A DNA stretch of 64,000 nucleotides from Sphaerisporangium aureirubrum (GTDB taxonomy: Bacteria; Actinomycetota; Actinomycetes; Streptosporangiales; Streptosporangiaceae). Where the stretch lies: positions 69,132-133,131 of the forward strand of contig NZ_JBHSRF010000016.1 of NCBI RefSeq assembly GCF_042658925.1, written 5' to 3'. Position numbers and translations under genes: made by a program. Shown in pieces: positions 6,531-15,842 of the stretch (positions are counted from its first letter, which is position 1; every line of letters starts with the position of its first letter). The notes beneath the pieces are model-generated. The model ran no database searches. It saw only the letters and a program-made list of their open reading frames with translations, and was not told where the DNA came from.

Positions 6531-8667
6531 GCTCCACGGGGGGCTCGGTGGCCGGAGGGTCCTGAGGGTTCGGATCGCCGTCCGGGCCCTCGTCGGGACC
6601 GGGGCCGTCGTCCGGCGGGCCGGGCGGGCCGTCGCCGGGCGGCGGCGGCTCGGGCGTGCCGGACGGCGGCGGCTCGGACGGCGGGGTGGTCGGCGCGCCG
6701 TCGGGCGGCGGCGAGGCGTTGTCGTTCCAGCCGTCGTTGTTGTTCCAGCCGTTGTCCGGGTCGTTCCAGCCCTGGTTGCCGTACCAGTTGTTCGGGTCGT
6801 ACGACACCGGCTCGGGGAACTGCTTGACCGGCTTGCCCTCCATGGCCTCGGTCATGAAGGCCTTCCAGACCTGGGCGGGCAGCGAGCCGCCGAACAGCGC
6901 GCCGTAGCCGGGGACCCGGACGGTCTTGTTGTCGTCCCTGAACATGTTGACGGCGGTGGAGAGCTGCGGGGTGAAGCCGACGAACCACACCGAGCTGGAC
7001 GCGTCGCTGGTGCCGGTCTTGCCCGCCACCGGCCGGTCGTACAGGCGGGCCGCGGTGCCGGTGCCGCCCTCCACCGCCTGGCGCATCGCGTAGGTGGCGT
7101 CGGCGGCGGTGTCCTCCTTGAACGCCCGCACGGCGGAGGCGGCGAACTTCCTGGCCAGCCCCTGGGCGTCGGTGACGGCGCGGATGACGTGCGCCTCGCG
7201 GTGCACACCCTGCGCGGCGAACGTGGCGAAACCGGACGCCTGCTGCACGGCGCTCACCGAGGCCGTGCCGAGCGGGAAGGTGGGGAAGGACTTCTGCAGG
7301 GCCAGCTGGTCGGCCGGGATGCCGGCCGCCTCTGCGGCCTTGGCGATCTTGCTGAGGCCGACCCGCTGCCCGAGGTCCACGAAGGCGGTGTTGACGGAGT
7401 TGCGGGTCGCCTCCACGAGGTCGATCGACGCGCCGTACGACGTCCCGCCGGAGTTCGGGATGGGGTCGCGGGCGGAGGCCACCCTGATCGGGGAGTTGCC
7501 GTTGACCCGGGTGGTGAGCCCCAGGCCGTCCTCCAGCGCCGCCGCCAGCGCGTACGGCTTGAAGGTGGACCCGGCCTGCACCTTGGCGGAGAACGCGTTG
7601 TCGTACTGGTTGTCGCGGTAGTCCTTGCCGCCGTAGAAGGCGACCACCTCACCGGTGGTGGGGTCCACGGCGGCGAGCCCGGTGCGCACCTTGCCGGGCA
7701 CCTCGTCGGGCAGCGTGTCCTTGACCGCGCGGGCCGCCGCGCCCATCAGGCGCTTGTCGAAGGTCGTGGTGATCTTCAGCCCGCCCTGCTGGATCTCCTC
7801 GTCGGTGAAGCCGCGGCGGTTCAGCTCGGCCCGCACCTGCGCCAGGATGTAGCCCTTCTGGCCGCTGAGCGACAGGGGGTTCTTCAGCTTGGCGAGCTTG
7901 GGAAAGGTCATCGTGGCCGCCTCGGACGGCGTGAGCGCCCGGGTCTGCACCATCGCGCCCACCACGGCCTGCCAGCGGCCCTCTGCGGCGACTAGGTCGG
8001 CGCCCCGCGGCGCGGCGAAGCGGGACGGCTGCTGGATCACCGCGGCCAGGTAGGCGCCCTCGGACGGCGTCAGCTTGCCGACGTTCTTGTCGAAGTACGC
8101 CTGCGCGGCGGCCTGGATGCCGTACGCGCCGCGGCCGAAGTAGATGGTGTTGAGGTACTGCTCCAGGACCCAGGCCTTGGACCTGGACCTGTCGACCTTC
8201 AGCGAGATCATGATCTCTTTGAGCTTGCGCGCCGCGGACCGTTCCTGGCTGAGCCCGCTGTAGTAGTTGCGCACCAGCTGCTGGGTGATGGTGGAGCCGC
8301 CCTGGAGCTGGTTGCCGGTGACGGTCGACCACATGGCGCGGACGGTGCCCTGCAGAGACACGCCTTGGTCCTGGTAAAAAGTTCGGTTCTCCACGGAGAT
8401 GACCGCGTCCTGGACGTATTTCGGCACCTGGTCCAGCCGGACGTTCTTACGGTTCACGCCCTGGCGGGCGAGCACGCTCTTGCCGTCGCGGTAGTAGATG
8501 GTCGAGCCCTGCGCGGTGGCGAGCTTCTGCGTGGTGTCGGGGATCGGCGTGAGGACCCAGGCGATGGCGAGGGCGCCGACGACGGCGAGGAAGGCGACGG
8601 CCCCGGCGATCAGGAAACGACGGAGAACGCGTCGCCTGGTCCGGCCGGTCTTCCCCTCGGCCCCCAC
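6511..8667 (-). CDS. Bifunctional penicillin-binding protein (transglycosylase/transpeptidase)
   Basis: A class A PBP that polymerises and cross-links peptidoglycan outside the membrane. In order it has a basic cytoplasmic N-terminus, one transmembrane helix (LIAGAVAFLAVVGALAIAWV), a GT51 domain (SVENRTFYQDQG with the catalytic Glu, and GGSTITQQLVRNYY) and a transpeptidase domain with STFK (active-site Ser), SVN and KTGT. It ends in a long Asn/Trp/Gly then Pro/Asp-rich low-complexity tail of about 90 residues. The GTG at 8667 is preferred: it follows GGGGGTGAC and leaves a typical short cytoplasmic tail. An ATG at 8778 would add 37 unlikely residues. At 718 residues it is normal for actinobacterial PonA-type enzymes. 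The tail may be wall-associated. Confidence 0.93.
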   Translation of the reverse strand: MGAEGKTGRTRRRVLRRFLIAGAVAFLAVVGALAIAWVLTPIPDTTQKLATAQGSTIYYRDGKSVLARQGVNRKNVRLDQVPKYVQDAVISVENRTFYQDQGVSLQGTVRAMWSTVTGNQLQGGSTITQQLVRNYYSGLSQERSAARKLKEIMISLKVDRSRSKAWVLEQYLNTIYFGRGAYGIQAAAQAYFDKNVGKLTPSEGAYLAAVIQQPSRFAAPRGADLVAAEGRWQAVVGAMVQTRALTPSEAATMTFPKLAKLKNPLSLSGQKGYILAQVRAELNRRGFTDEEIQQGGLKITTTFDKRLMGAAARAVKDTLPDEVPGKVRTGLAAVDPTTGEVVAFYGGKDYRDNQYDNAFSAKVQAGSTFKPYALAAALEDGLGLTTRVNGNSPIRVASARDPIPNSGGTSYGASIDLVEATRNSVNTAFVDLGQRVGLSKIAKAAEAAGIPADQLALQKSFPTFPLGTASVSAVQQASGFATFAAQGVHREAHVIRAVTDAQGLARKFAASAVRAFKEDTAADATYAMRQAVEGGTGTAARLYDRPVAGKTGTSDASSSVWFVGFTPQLSTAVNMFRDDNKTVRVPGYGALFGGSLPAQVWKAFMTEAMEGKPVKQFPEPVSYDPNNWYGNQGWNDPDNGWNNNDGWNDNASPPPDGAPTTPPSEPPPSGTPEPPPPGDGPPGPPDDGPGPDEGPDGDPNPQDPPATEPPVELNAPRR

Positions 8668-8872
8668 GGCGTCACCCCCGATCTGCTGCTCAGCTAAACC
8701 CCCGTAAGCTGGGCGGACCGTCCAATCTAAACCATAGATAGCGCTGCTCGGCCCGTCGAGCCGCCTCGCGAACTTCATATGGCCGAGGGTGGAATCAGGT
8801 CAGAGCAGGGCATCGGCCGCGGGGCCCGCGGGGAATAATTCGCCAGGTGAGGCCCAAGACGGTGGGAGCGTT

Positions 8873-9352
8873 TCAGTTCGTCCCGTGCCGCGGCGCGTCG
8901 GCGACCAATGGCAGCACACGATAGACGACCGGCGTGTCCAAGGCGATCACCGACGACGTGCGCACCACGCCCTCGACCTCCACGATCAGGTCGATGACGC
9001 GCTGCAGGTCGGCGTTGCTGCGGGCGACCACCCGGCACAGCATGTCGTCCCCGCCGGTGATCGTGTGCACCTCCAGCACCACCGGGATGCGGGCCAGGAG
9101 CCCCGCGACCGGGTCGTGCCCGCTGACCTGCCGGATGTGCAGGGTGACGAACGCGGTCACGGTGTAGCCGAGCGCGGCCGGGTCGACCTCCGGGCCGAAC
9201 CCGATGATCACCCCGCTCGCCATGAGACGGTCCAGCCGCGCCTGCACGGTGCCCCGGGCGACCCCGAGCCGCCGGGACGCCTCCAGCACGCCCACTCGGG
9301 GCTCGGCGGCCAGCAGGGTGATCAGGCGGACGTCCAGCTCATCGATCGTCAT
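8873..9352 (-). CDS. Lrp/AsnC-family transcriptional regulator
   Basis: A 159-residue regulator with an N-terminal winged helix (LGVARGTVQARLDRLMASGV is the recognition-helix region) and a C-terminal RAM/AsnC ligand domain (VLEVHTITGGDDMLCRVVAR). Such proteins form octamers and sense amino acids or related acids. It is divergent from the HPPD gene with about 100 bp between them, so it most likely controls tyrosine/aromatic catabolism and itself. Two ATG codons (9364 and 9352) are possible. The second is chosen because it gives the usual N-terminus MTIDELDVRLI. Neither has a clear Shine-Dalgarno sequence. Confidence 0.9.
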   Translation of the reverse strand: MTIDELDVRLITLLAAEPRVGVLEASRRLGVARGTVQARLDRLMASGVIIGFGPEVDPAALGYTVTAFVTLHIRQVSGHDPVAGLLARIPVVLEVHTITGGDDMLCRVVARSNADLQRVIDLIVEVEGVVRTSSVIALDTPVVYRVLPLVADAPRHGTN

Positions 9353-9396
9353 GCTGTACAGCATTGCCGACGATGTCCGGATTCAGCTAGGCAACT

Positions 9397-9425
9397 TGTG
9401 CACTGAATTTTCTATCGCTTGCACA
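9397..9425. promoter_or_regulatory. Candidate Lrp operator between the regulator and hppD
   Basis: TGTGCA (9397-9402) and TGCACA (9420-9425) form a perfect inverted pair with a 17-base AT-rich spacer, midway between the divergent starts. Spaced dyads of this kind are typical for Lrp/AsnC dimers. It would overlap promoters for both genes. Regulation is inferred from position and symmetry alone. Confidence 0.4.
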
Positions 9426-9455
9426 TATAGGCCACCTCACCGGAAGGTGGGGCTC

Positions 9456-10556
9456 ATGAGCGATGTATTTCCCGTGCATGGCATGGACTCAGTGGTCTTC
9501 GCCGTCGGCAACGCCAAGCAGGCGGCGCACTACTACTCCTCCGCCTTCGGCATGCGCCTGGTCGCCTACAAGGGGCCGGAGACGGGGAGCCGCGACGAGG
9601 TGGCCTACGTGCTGAGCTCGGGCGGCGCGCGCTTCGAGCTGCGCGGCTCGACGCGGCCCGGCACCGGGATCGCCGAGCACGTCGCCCGGCACGGCGACGG
9701 CGTGATCGACCTCGCCCTGGACGTGCCGGACGTCGAGTCGGCCTACGCCCACGCCCTGGCGCACGGCGCCCGCGGGCTCGCCGAGCCGTACGTGATGGAG
9801 GACGAGCACGGCAAGGTGGTGCTGGCCGCCATCGCGACCTACGGCGAGACCCGCCACACGCTGATCGACAGGTCCAACTACAGCGGCGTGTACCTGCCGG
9901 GGTACGTGCCCGCGCGGCCGCTCGTCGAGCCGCCGGCCAAGCGGTACTTCCAGGCGATCGACCACTGCGTGGGGAACGTCGAGCTCGGCAAGATGGACGA
10001 GTGGGTGGAGTTCTACAAGAACGTGATGGGCTTCACCAACATGGCGGAGTTCATCGGCGACGACATCGCCACCGAATACTCGGCGCTGATGTCGAAGGTC
10101 GTCGCCAACGGGACCCGCAAGGTGAAGTTCCCGCTGAACGAGCCGGCGATCAGCCGTAAGAAGTCGCAGATCGACGAGTACCTCGAGTTCTACGGCGGTC
10201 CGGGCGTGCAGCACATCGCGCTCGCGACCAACGACATCCTGCGCACCGTGCGGGAGATGCGGGCCGCCGGGGTCGAGTTCCTAGACACGCCCGACTCCTA
10301 CTACGACGACCCCGAGCTGCGCGCCCGGATCGGCGAGGTGCGGGTGCCGGTCGAGGAGCTGAAGCGTGAGCGGGTGCTGGTGGACCGCGACGAGGACGGC
10401 TACCTGCTGCAGATCTTCACCAAGCCCGTGCAGGACCGGCCGACCGTGTTCTTCGAGTTCATCGAGCGTCACGGCTCGCTCGGCTTCGGCAAGGGCAACT
10501 TCAAGGCGTTGTTCGAGGCCATCGAGCGCGAACAGGACCGTCGCGGCAACCTCTGA
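9456..10556 (+). CDS. hppD: 4-hydroxyphenylpyruvate dioxygenase
   Basis: A 366-residue Fe(II) dioxygenase that converts 4-hydroxyphenylpyruvate to homogentisate in tyrosine catabolism. It has two vicinal-oxygen-chelate halves. The iron ligands are recognisable: His in AIDHCVGNV, His in GVQHIALATNDI, and Glu in VFFEFIERHG. The C-terminal stretch GSLGFGKGNFKALFEAIERE is typical of HPPD. The ATG at 9456 follows GGAAGGTGGGG. The related 4-hydroxymandelate synthase is less likely, as no glycopeptide genes are nearby and an Lrp regulator sits divergent, the usual catabolic arrangement. Length matches the family. Confidence 0.95.
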   Translation: MSDVFPVHGMDSVVFAVGNAKQAAHYYSSAFGMRLVAYKGPETGSRDEVAYVLSSGGARFELRGSTRPGTGIAEHVARHGDGVIDLALDVPDVESAYAHALAHGARGLAEPYVMEDEHGKVVLAAIATYGETRHTLIDRSNYSGVYLPGYVPARPLVEPPAKRYFQAIDHCVGNVELGKMDEWVEFYKNVMGFTNMAEFIGDDIATEYSALMSKVVANGTRKVKFPLNEPAISRKKSQIDEYLEFYGGPGVQHIALATNDILRTVREMRAAGVEFLDTPDSYYDDPELRARIGEVRVPVEELKRERVLVDRDEDGYLLQIFTKPVQDRPTVFFEFIERHGSLGFGKGNFKALFEAIEREQDRRGNL

Positions 10557-10651
10557 AGTCCTTCCCCAGGGTGGGGAAAAGTTCCACCGCGCGGCCCGGG
10601 CATTGTCGTGGATGCCTGATGACCTGGCCCTTCTCGCGTAGGCTGCACGGC

Positions 10652-12094
10652 ATGCGCTTCAAGGGGCCCACGCGGGTGACGGCCGCCCTCTCCGCCGTCG
10701 TGTTCGCGCTCAACGCCTGCTCGGCGTCGAACGGCGCCACGGCGCCCCCGGACGGGGCCCCCGCCACCGGGCGGCCCGGAGCGGCCGGGCTGCCCGGCGC
10801 CGCGGGCATCGGCGACCCCGACTTCCCCGCGGACGGCAACGGCGGGTACGACGTCGGGCACTACTCCCTGAAGCTCAGCTACGACCCCCCGACCAAGAAC
10901 CTCTCCGGCACCACCAGCGTCCAGGCCACCGCCTCGCAGGCCCTGTCGCGGTTCGACCTCGACCTGCACGGCTTCACCGTCAAGAAGGTCACCGTGGACG
11001 GCGCCGCCGCGACCTTCGCCAGGGAAGGCGACGAGCTGGTCGTGACGCCCGCCACGGTGATCGGCAAGGACGCCCGGTTCACCGTCGCGGTCGACTACGC
11101 CGGCAAGCCCGACCCGGTGCGCAACTCCTCCAACCTCGGCACCTACGGCTTCATCCCCACCAAGGACGGCGCGTTCGTCACCAGCGAGCCCAACGGCGCC
11201 AAGACCTGGTTCCCCTGCAACGACCACCCGGCGGACAAGGCCACCTTCGACTTCGACGTCAGCGTCCCCGCCGGGACCACCGTCATCGCCAACGGCGAGA
11301 TGACCAAACCCCCGGCCACCTCGGGCGGCACCTCCACCTTCACCTGGCGCGAGCGCGACCCGATGGTCACCTACCTCGCCACGATCACCCTCGGGAAGTT
11401 CGAGGTGCGCACCGGCAAGACGGCGAGCGGCATCCCCGTGTACGCCGCGACCGACCCCGCGTACTCCCACCAGCTCGCCTCGCTGTACACCACGTCGGCC
11501 AAGGTCACCGACTACTGGTCCACGGTCTTCGGCCCGTATCCCTTCACGTCCACCGGCGGCGTGATCGACGACTTCTCCGCCGGGTACGCCCTGGAGAACC
11601 AGACCAAGCCGATGTACGGCGGTTTCGCCCCCGACCAGAGCATCATCGCCCACGAGCTGGCCCACCAGTGGTTCGGCGACAGCGTCAGCATCACCCGCTG
11701 GAAGGACCTCTGGCTCAACGAGGGCTTCGCCACCTACGCCGAATGGCTCTGGAGCGAGCACACCGGGGGCTCCACGGCCGACCAGACCTTCGAGGGCCAC
11801 AACGCCGCCGACCGTTCGGAGATGTGGGAGTACCCCCCCGGCGTGGCCCGCCGCGACGACCTGTTCCACGACTCCGTCTACACCCGCGGCGCCATGACCC
11901 TGCACGTCCTGCGCCGGCGCATCGGCGACGACAAGTTCTTCGAGCTCCTGCGCACCTGGACCAAGGACCACCGCCACGCCAACGCGACGACCGCGCAGTT
12001 CATGACGCTGGCCCAGTCGATCGGCGGCAAGCCCGTGAAGGATCTGTTCGACGCGTGGCTCTTCAGCCCCACCCATCCCACCATCACCCGCTGA
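10652..12094 (+). CDS. M1-family zinc metallopeptidase, lipoprotein
   Basis: A 480-residue aminopeptidase-type enzyme predicted to be anchored outside the membrane. The ATG at 10652 starts a lipoprotein signal peptide ending in LNAC (lipobox Cys at about residue 24). The zinc site is HELAHQ followed 18 residues later by Glu in WLNEGFATYAEW. The exopeptidase motif appears as ALEN in GYALENQTKP (G[AG]MEN in most relatives). The C-terminal helical domain of full-length aminopeptidase N is largely absent, as in other short actinobacterial M1 lipoproteins. It converges with the threonine deaminase gene, leaving only 10 bp between them. Confidence 0.92.
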   Translation: MRFKGPTRVTAALSAVVFALNACSASNGATAPPDGAPATGRPGAAGLPGAAGIGDPDFPADGNGGYDVGHYSLKLSYDPPTKNLSGTTSVQATASQALSRFDLDLHGFTVKKVTVDGAAATFAREGDELVVTPATVIGKDARFTVAVDYAGKPDPVRNSSNLGTYGFIPTKDGAFVTSEPNGAKTWFPCNDHPADKATFDFDVSVPAGTTVIANGEMTKPPATSGGTSTFTWRERDPMVTYLATITLGKFEVRTGKTASGIPVYAATDPAYSHQLASLYTTSAKVTDYWSTVFGPYPFTSTGGVIDDFSAGYALENQTKPMYGGFAPDQSIIAHELAHQWFGDSVSITRWKDLWLNEGFATYAEWLWSEHTGGSTADQTFEGHNAADRSEMWEYPPGVARRDDLFHDSVYTRGAMTLHVLRRRIGDDKFFELLRTWTKDHRHANATTAQFMTLAQSIGGKPVKDLFDAWLFSPTHPTITR

Positions 12095-12104
12095 GCCTCC
12101 GGGC

Positions 12105-13319
12105 TCAGCCGAAGGACAGCTTGTAGCCGTACCGGCGCAGGCCGGCGAGCACCTCGTCGCAGTGGAGCGGGCCGCGGGTCTCCAGGTGCATGAGCACCTC
12201 GGCCTCGTCGATCTGCAGGCGGGGCGCCATGCGTTCGTGGACGACGTCGATGACGTTGGCGCCGAGGTCGGCCACGCGGCTGAGGAGCACGGCCAGTGCG
12301 CCGGGGCGGTCGGGCAGGCGGATGCGGAAGGCCAGGTAGCGACCGGCGGCCGACAGGCCGTGCCGCAGGACTTTGGACAGCAGCAGGGGGTCGATGTTGC
12401 CGCCGGACAGGACGGCGACCACGGGGGGCTCGAACGCGTGCGGCTGGTCCAGCAGGCCCGCGACGCCGGCCACCCCGGCGGGCTCGACGACCTGCTTGCC
12501 GCGCTCCAGGCAGAGGAGCAGGGCACGGGACAGCGACTCCTCCGAGACCGTCACCACGCTGTCCACCAGGTAGTGGATCATCTCGAACGTGATGTCGCCC
12601 GGCCGTCCCACCGCGATGCCGTCCGCGATCGTGGACTGGGGCTCCACCATGACCGGGTGCCCGGCCGCCAGCGACGCCGGGTAGGCGGAGGCGCGCTCGG
12701 CCTGCACCCCGACGATCCGCACCCCGGGCCGCATGGACTTGACGGCCAGCGCCACCCCGGCCGCCAGCCCGCCGCCGCCGACGGGCAGCACGATCGTGCC
12801 CACGTCGGGGAGCTGCTCCAGGATCTCCAGCCCCACCGTGCCCTGACCGGCCACGATGTCCCGGTGGTCGAACGGGTGGATGAAGACGCCGCCCGTCGCC
12901 TCGGTGTGCTCCCGCGCCGCCGCCAGGGCGTCGTCCACGGTCGTCCCCGCGAAGATCACCTCGGCTCCGTACGCACGGGTCGCCTCGACCTTCGGCAGCG
13001 GGGCCCCCTGCGGCACGAACACCGTCGCCTTGCAGCCCAGCGTTCCCGAGGCCAGGGCCACTCCCTGCGCGTGGTTCCCCGCGCTGGCCGCGATCACGCC
13101 GCGCGCCCGCTCCTCGTCCGAGAGCCGGGAGATCCTGACGTAGGCCCCACGGACCTTGAAGGACCCCGCCCGCTGGAGGTTCTCGCACTTGAGGTGGACC
13201 GGCCCGCCGACGGCCTCCGACAACACGCGGGAGTACAGGGTCGGCGTCCGCACGACGAAATCGCCGAGCAACTCGCGAGCCGCCACGACATCGTCATACG
13301 TCAGCTGAGCAAGCCCCAT
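12105..13319 (-). CDS. ilvA: Threonine ammonia-lyase (threonine deaminase)
   Basis: A 404-residue PLP enzyme converting threonine to 2-oxobutyrate and ammonia. GSFKVRGAY contains the PLP-binding lysine, and GGGGLAAGVALA is the phosphate-binding glycine loop. A C-terminal ACT-type domain starts near FRIRLPDRPGALAVLLSRVA, indicating amino-acid feedback control. The ATG at 13319 gives MGLAQLTYDDVVAARELLGD. The open frame continues upstream through the neighbouring gene but without homology. The short single ACT domain resembles the catabolic/TdcB-like or CTN-type enzymes more than the long biosynthetic IlvA, so either role is possible. Confidence 0.92.
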   Translation of the reverse strand: MGLAQLTYDDVVAARELLGDFVVRTPTLYSRVLSEAVGGPVHLKCENLQRAGSFKVRGAYVRISRLSDEERARGVIAASAGNHAQGVALASGTLGCKATVFVPQGAPLPKVEATRAYGAEVIFAGTTVDDALAAAREHTEATGGVFIHPFDHRDIVAGQGTVGLEILEQLPDVGTIVLPVGGGGLAAGVALAVKSMRPGVRIVGVQAERASAYPASLAAGHPVMVEPQSTIADGIAVGRPGDITFEMIHYLVDSVVTVSEESLSRALLLCLERGKQVVEPAGVAGVAGLLDQPHAFEPPVVAVLSGGNIDPLLLSKVLRHGLSAAGRYLAFRIRLPDRPGALAVLLSRVADLGANVIDVVHERMAPRLQIDEAEVLMHLETRGPLHCDEVLAGLRRYGYKLSFG

Positions 13320-13372
13320 GCCCGAAGTCTCCCACCCCCGCATCACTCGTCCCGCCACCCCCCGCCCTCCCG

Positions 13373-14455
13373 TCAGGCAGGGGCTGTCCAGTAGTGCTCG
13401 GGGGCGAGGATCAGGGCGGCGGCGCCGATGAGACCGGCGTGACGGCCGAGGGCCGCGGGGACCACGCGGAGGCGGCGGGCGAAGGCCATGCGGGCGTGGG
13501 CGCGCAGGGCGTCCTCCAGGGGGTCGAACAGCAGGGGGCCGGCCTGGGAGAGGCCGCCGCCGACGGTGACCAGGTCCAGGTCGCACAGGTGGGTGGCGGA
13601 CGCGATCGCGACCCCGAGGGCGCGTCCCGCTCGCGTGAGCGCCCGCCGCGCGATCTCGTCCCCGGCGGCGGCGTCGGCGGCGAGCTGACGGCCGGTCGCC
13701 TTCTCGGTCTCGGCGTAGTCCGGCTCCGCCGCGGGGTGGCCGGTCGCGGTGTACCCCGGTTCCGCCGGCGTGAGGCCCGCCGGGGCGGTGTCCGTGGCGC
13801 GGCCGGGGATCCAGCCCTGGTCCACGGCCCAGGCGGCCAGGGCGGGGCCTCGGCTGACGGCCTCCAGGCAGCCGCGGCCGCCGCAGCCGCATTCGGGGCC
13901 GCCGGGCTCCACGACGATGTGGCCGATGTGGCCGGCGTTCCCTGTGGCGCCGTCGATCAGGCGGTCGCCGAGGATCAGGCCGCCGCCCACGCCGGTGGAG
14001 ACCACCATGCCGAGCATGTCGGCGACGCCCTGTCCGGCGCCGCGCCAGTGCTCGGCCGCCGCCAGGCAGATCGCGTCGTTGTGGACGCGCACCGGGACGC
14101 CGGGGAAGCGCTCGGCCAGGGCCTGGCGCAGCGGGAAATCCCGCCAGCCTGGCATGTTGAGCGGGGACACCACGCCCTCGGGCCAGCGCATGGGGCCGCC
14201 GCAGCCCACCCCGACCCCGGCGCCGGGGCCGTTCGCCACGAGAGGCTCGATCAGGGTGGTGAGGGTTTTCCACAGGGTGTGGACGTTCGCGCCGGGCGGC
14301 GTGGCGACCCGCTCCTCGGCGAGGACCCGGCCCGACGCGCCGACCAGCCCGGCGGCGAACTTGGTGCCCCCGATGTCGACGGCCAGCACGAACTCAGAAT
14401 CGATCTCCGTCCGGGTGCCCCGCGCCACGGAGGAGGAGGGGACGGCCTGGGTCAT
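13373..14455 (-). CDS. ROK-family sugar kinase (glucokinase-like)
   Basis: A 360-residue ROK protein. AVDIGGTKFAAGLVG is the ATP phosphate-binding segment, VHNDAICLAAAEH carries the catalytic Asp, and CGCGGRGCLE is the ROK zinc-finger signature. It most likely phosphorylates glucose or a related hexose. No N-terminal helix-turn-helix is present, so it is an enzyme rather than a repressor. A 40-residue acidic/Pro/Ala insertion follows the zinc motif (GYTATGHPAAEPDYAETEKA). The ATG overlaps the stop of the upstream FIST gene (ATGA), so the two are co-translated, an unusual partnership. Confidence 0.9.
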   Translation of the reverse strand: MTQAVPSSSVARGTRTEIDSEFVLAVDIGGTKFAAGLVGASGRVLAEERVATPPGANVHTLWKTLTTLIEPLVANGPGAGVGVGCGGPMRWPEGVVSPLNMPGWRDFPLRQALAERFPGVPVRVHNDAICLAAAEHWRGAGQGVADMLGMVVSTGVGGGLILGDRLIDGATGNAGHIGHIVVEPGGPECGCGGRGCLEAVSRGPALAAWAVDQGWIPGRATDTAPAGLTPAEPGYTATGHPAAEPDYAETEKATGRQLAADAAAGDEIARRALTRAGRALGVAIASATHLCDLDLVTVGGGLSQAGPLLFDPLEDALRAHARMAFARRLRVVPAALGRHAGLIGAAALILAPEHYWTAPA

Positions 14456-15672
14456 GTGCTGCGCGTGGTCTTGTGCGTCTTGGCGGCGGCCTGGGTGGGC
14501 GGGGCCGTGCTGAAGACCAGCAGGGCGGCCGAGAAGCCGTGGACGTGGTTGTGACCGGCCACGGGACCCACCTCGCCGGCGGCGAAGAACCCGGCCATGC
14601 CGATGGGACCGAGGGTGTCCTGGACGGCGAGGGCGTCGTGGTCGGAGCTGCCGAACATCGCCGAGCCCCGGCCGTTGCAGGAGAAGAGCAGGGCGCCGTC
14701 GATGCGGCCCCGCGACTCCACGTGCGCGTCGAGCAGGGAGTAGAGGTCCTCGTCGGCGGTGGCGGCGTCGCGGACCTGGAAGCGGACGCTCTGGCCCACG
14801 TCCAGGACGTCTCCCACGGCCACGGCCTCGCGCTCGGGGTCGATGCCGAGGATGCCGCGGATCAGGAAGTCTCCGCGCTCGTGGCTCTCGGCGTACTCGT
14901 CCATGGCGACGCCGATCTGGAGGCCGGAGGCGACCAGCTCCCGGTCCTCCTCGTCGAGGTCGCTGACGATGTCCTCGAGCCGGGCCAGGGCGGGCTGGCC
15001 GGCGAGTTCGAGCAGCAGGTTGTCCTCGGAGCGGGTGACGACCATGGTGGGGCCGATGGGGCGGCAGCCCTGGGAGACGACGGTGCCGACGTTGACGGGG
15101 CCGCTCAGCATGACGCCGATGGCGCCCTCGCTGTACATCTCGCCGTCGGCGAAGAGCCGCACCGAGCCGTGGCCGCCGAGGCCGTTGGCCAGGCCGCCGA
15201 CCAGGGGGAGGTCGCCGAGCACGTCGGCGGAGTGCTCCACGAAGGCGTCGGTGGGGAAGGTGTAGGGGTCGGCGAACAGGATGGCGACCTGGTCGTCGGG
15301 GCCGCGGTCGGGCAGGCCGATGATGACGAAGCGGTCCTCCATGCGCAGGGTCTCCAGCACGAACGCGGTGGCCCGCCCGCCGTTGAGGCTGGCGGCCCAG
15401 GCGCTCACCGCGGGGGTCAGCTCGACGCCCTGGCCGTCCCCGATGACCCCGGTGGCGCTGCACCCGATCACCTGGGCGCCGGGGGCCATGCGCATCGCCC
15501 GCAGCCCGGCCCGGGTGACGTCCTCGGGGTCGTCCCCGCAGATGAAGAAGCACAGCAGGTCGGGGGGCCCCGACAACCCGGCGAGCGCTTGGCGCACCGC
15601 GGTCTCGGCGGCCACCACCAGGTCGGACCCCACGGCGAGACCATCCGAGAACCGGCTCGTCAAGACCGCCAC
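14452..15672 (-). CDS. FIST-domain sensor protein
   Basis: A 406-residue soluble protein with FIST_N (residues about 35-230; VIGCSATGVIGDGQGVE is the signature strand) and FIST_C (about 230-385; ALLFSCNGRGSAMFG). FIST domains are thought to bind small ligands such as amino acids and often feed signal transduction. Here there is no output domain. The only partner is the translationally coupled ROK kinase gene downstream. A Thr/Lys-rich tail (KTHKTTRST) ends the protein. The ATG at 15672 is taken as the start of the conserved region. Which ligand it senses cannot be read. Confidence 0.88.
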   Translation of the reverse strand: MAVLTSRFSDGLAVGSDLVVAAETAVRQALAGLSGPPDLLCFFICGDDPEDVTRAGLRAMRMAPGAQVIGCSATGVIGDGQGVELTPAVSAWAASLNGGRATAFVLETLRMEDRFVIIGLPDRGPDDQVAILFADPYTFPTDAFVEHSADVLGDLPLVGGLANGLGGHGSVRLFADGEMYSEGAIGVMLSGPVNVGTVVSQGCRPIGPTMVVTRSEDNLLLELAGQPALARLEDIVSDLDEEDRELVASGLQIGVAMDEYAESHERGDFLIRGILGIDPEREAVAVGDVLDVGQSVRFQVRDAATADEDLYSLLDAHVESRGRIDGALLFSCNGRGSAMFGSSDHDALAVQDTLGPIGMAGFFAAGEVGPVAGHNHVHGFSAALLVFSTAPPTQAAAKTHKTTRST

Positions 15673-15805
15673 ACGCCTCGCCTCCTCTTATGACGGGAGT
15701 CATCGTGTGTCATACATTGCCCCTCTTGGCCGGATTCTCCCCACTACAGGAGTAACGACGCCCCCGGAGCGTCACACAATGGTCAAGCTCCGAGATGTGC
15801 ATAAG

Positions 15806-15842
15806 CTGCCACAAGCTTCCCGGGCGACGTAGTCTCGTCTTC
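15806..15842 (+). promoter_or_regulatory. Candidate leaderless promoter of the AAA ATPase gene
   Basis: TAGTCT (15830-15835) ends 7 bases before the GTG at 15843, the geometry expected when transcription starts at the start codon. CTGCCA at 15806-15811 gives an 18-base spacing as a weak -35. There is no Shine-Dalgarno sequence. Leaderless transcripts are common in actinobacteria. Confidence 0.4.

Noticed and set aside
13320..14273. Extension of the threonine deaminase frame upstream to 14273
   Set aside because: It is low-complexity Arg/Pro-rich sequence antisense-free but out of frame with the ROK kinase gene it covers. The conserved enzyme starts at 13319.
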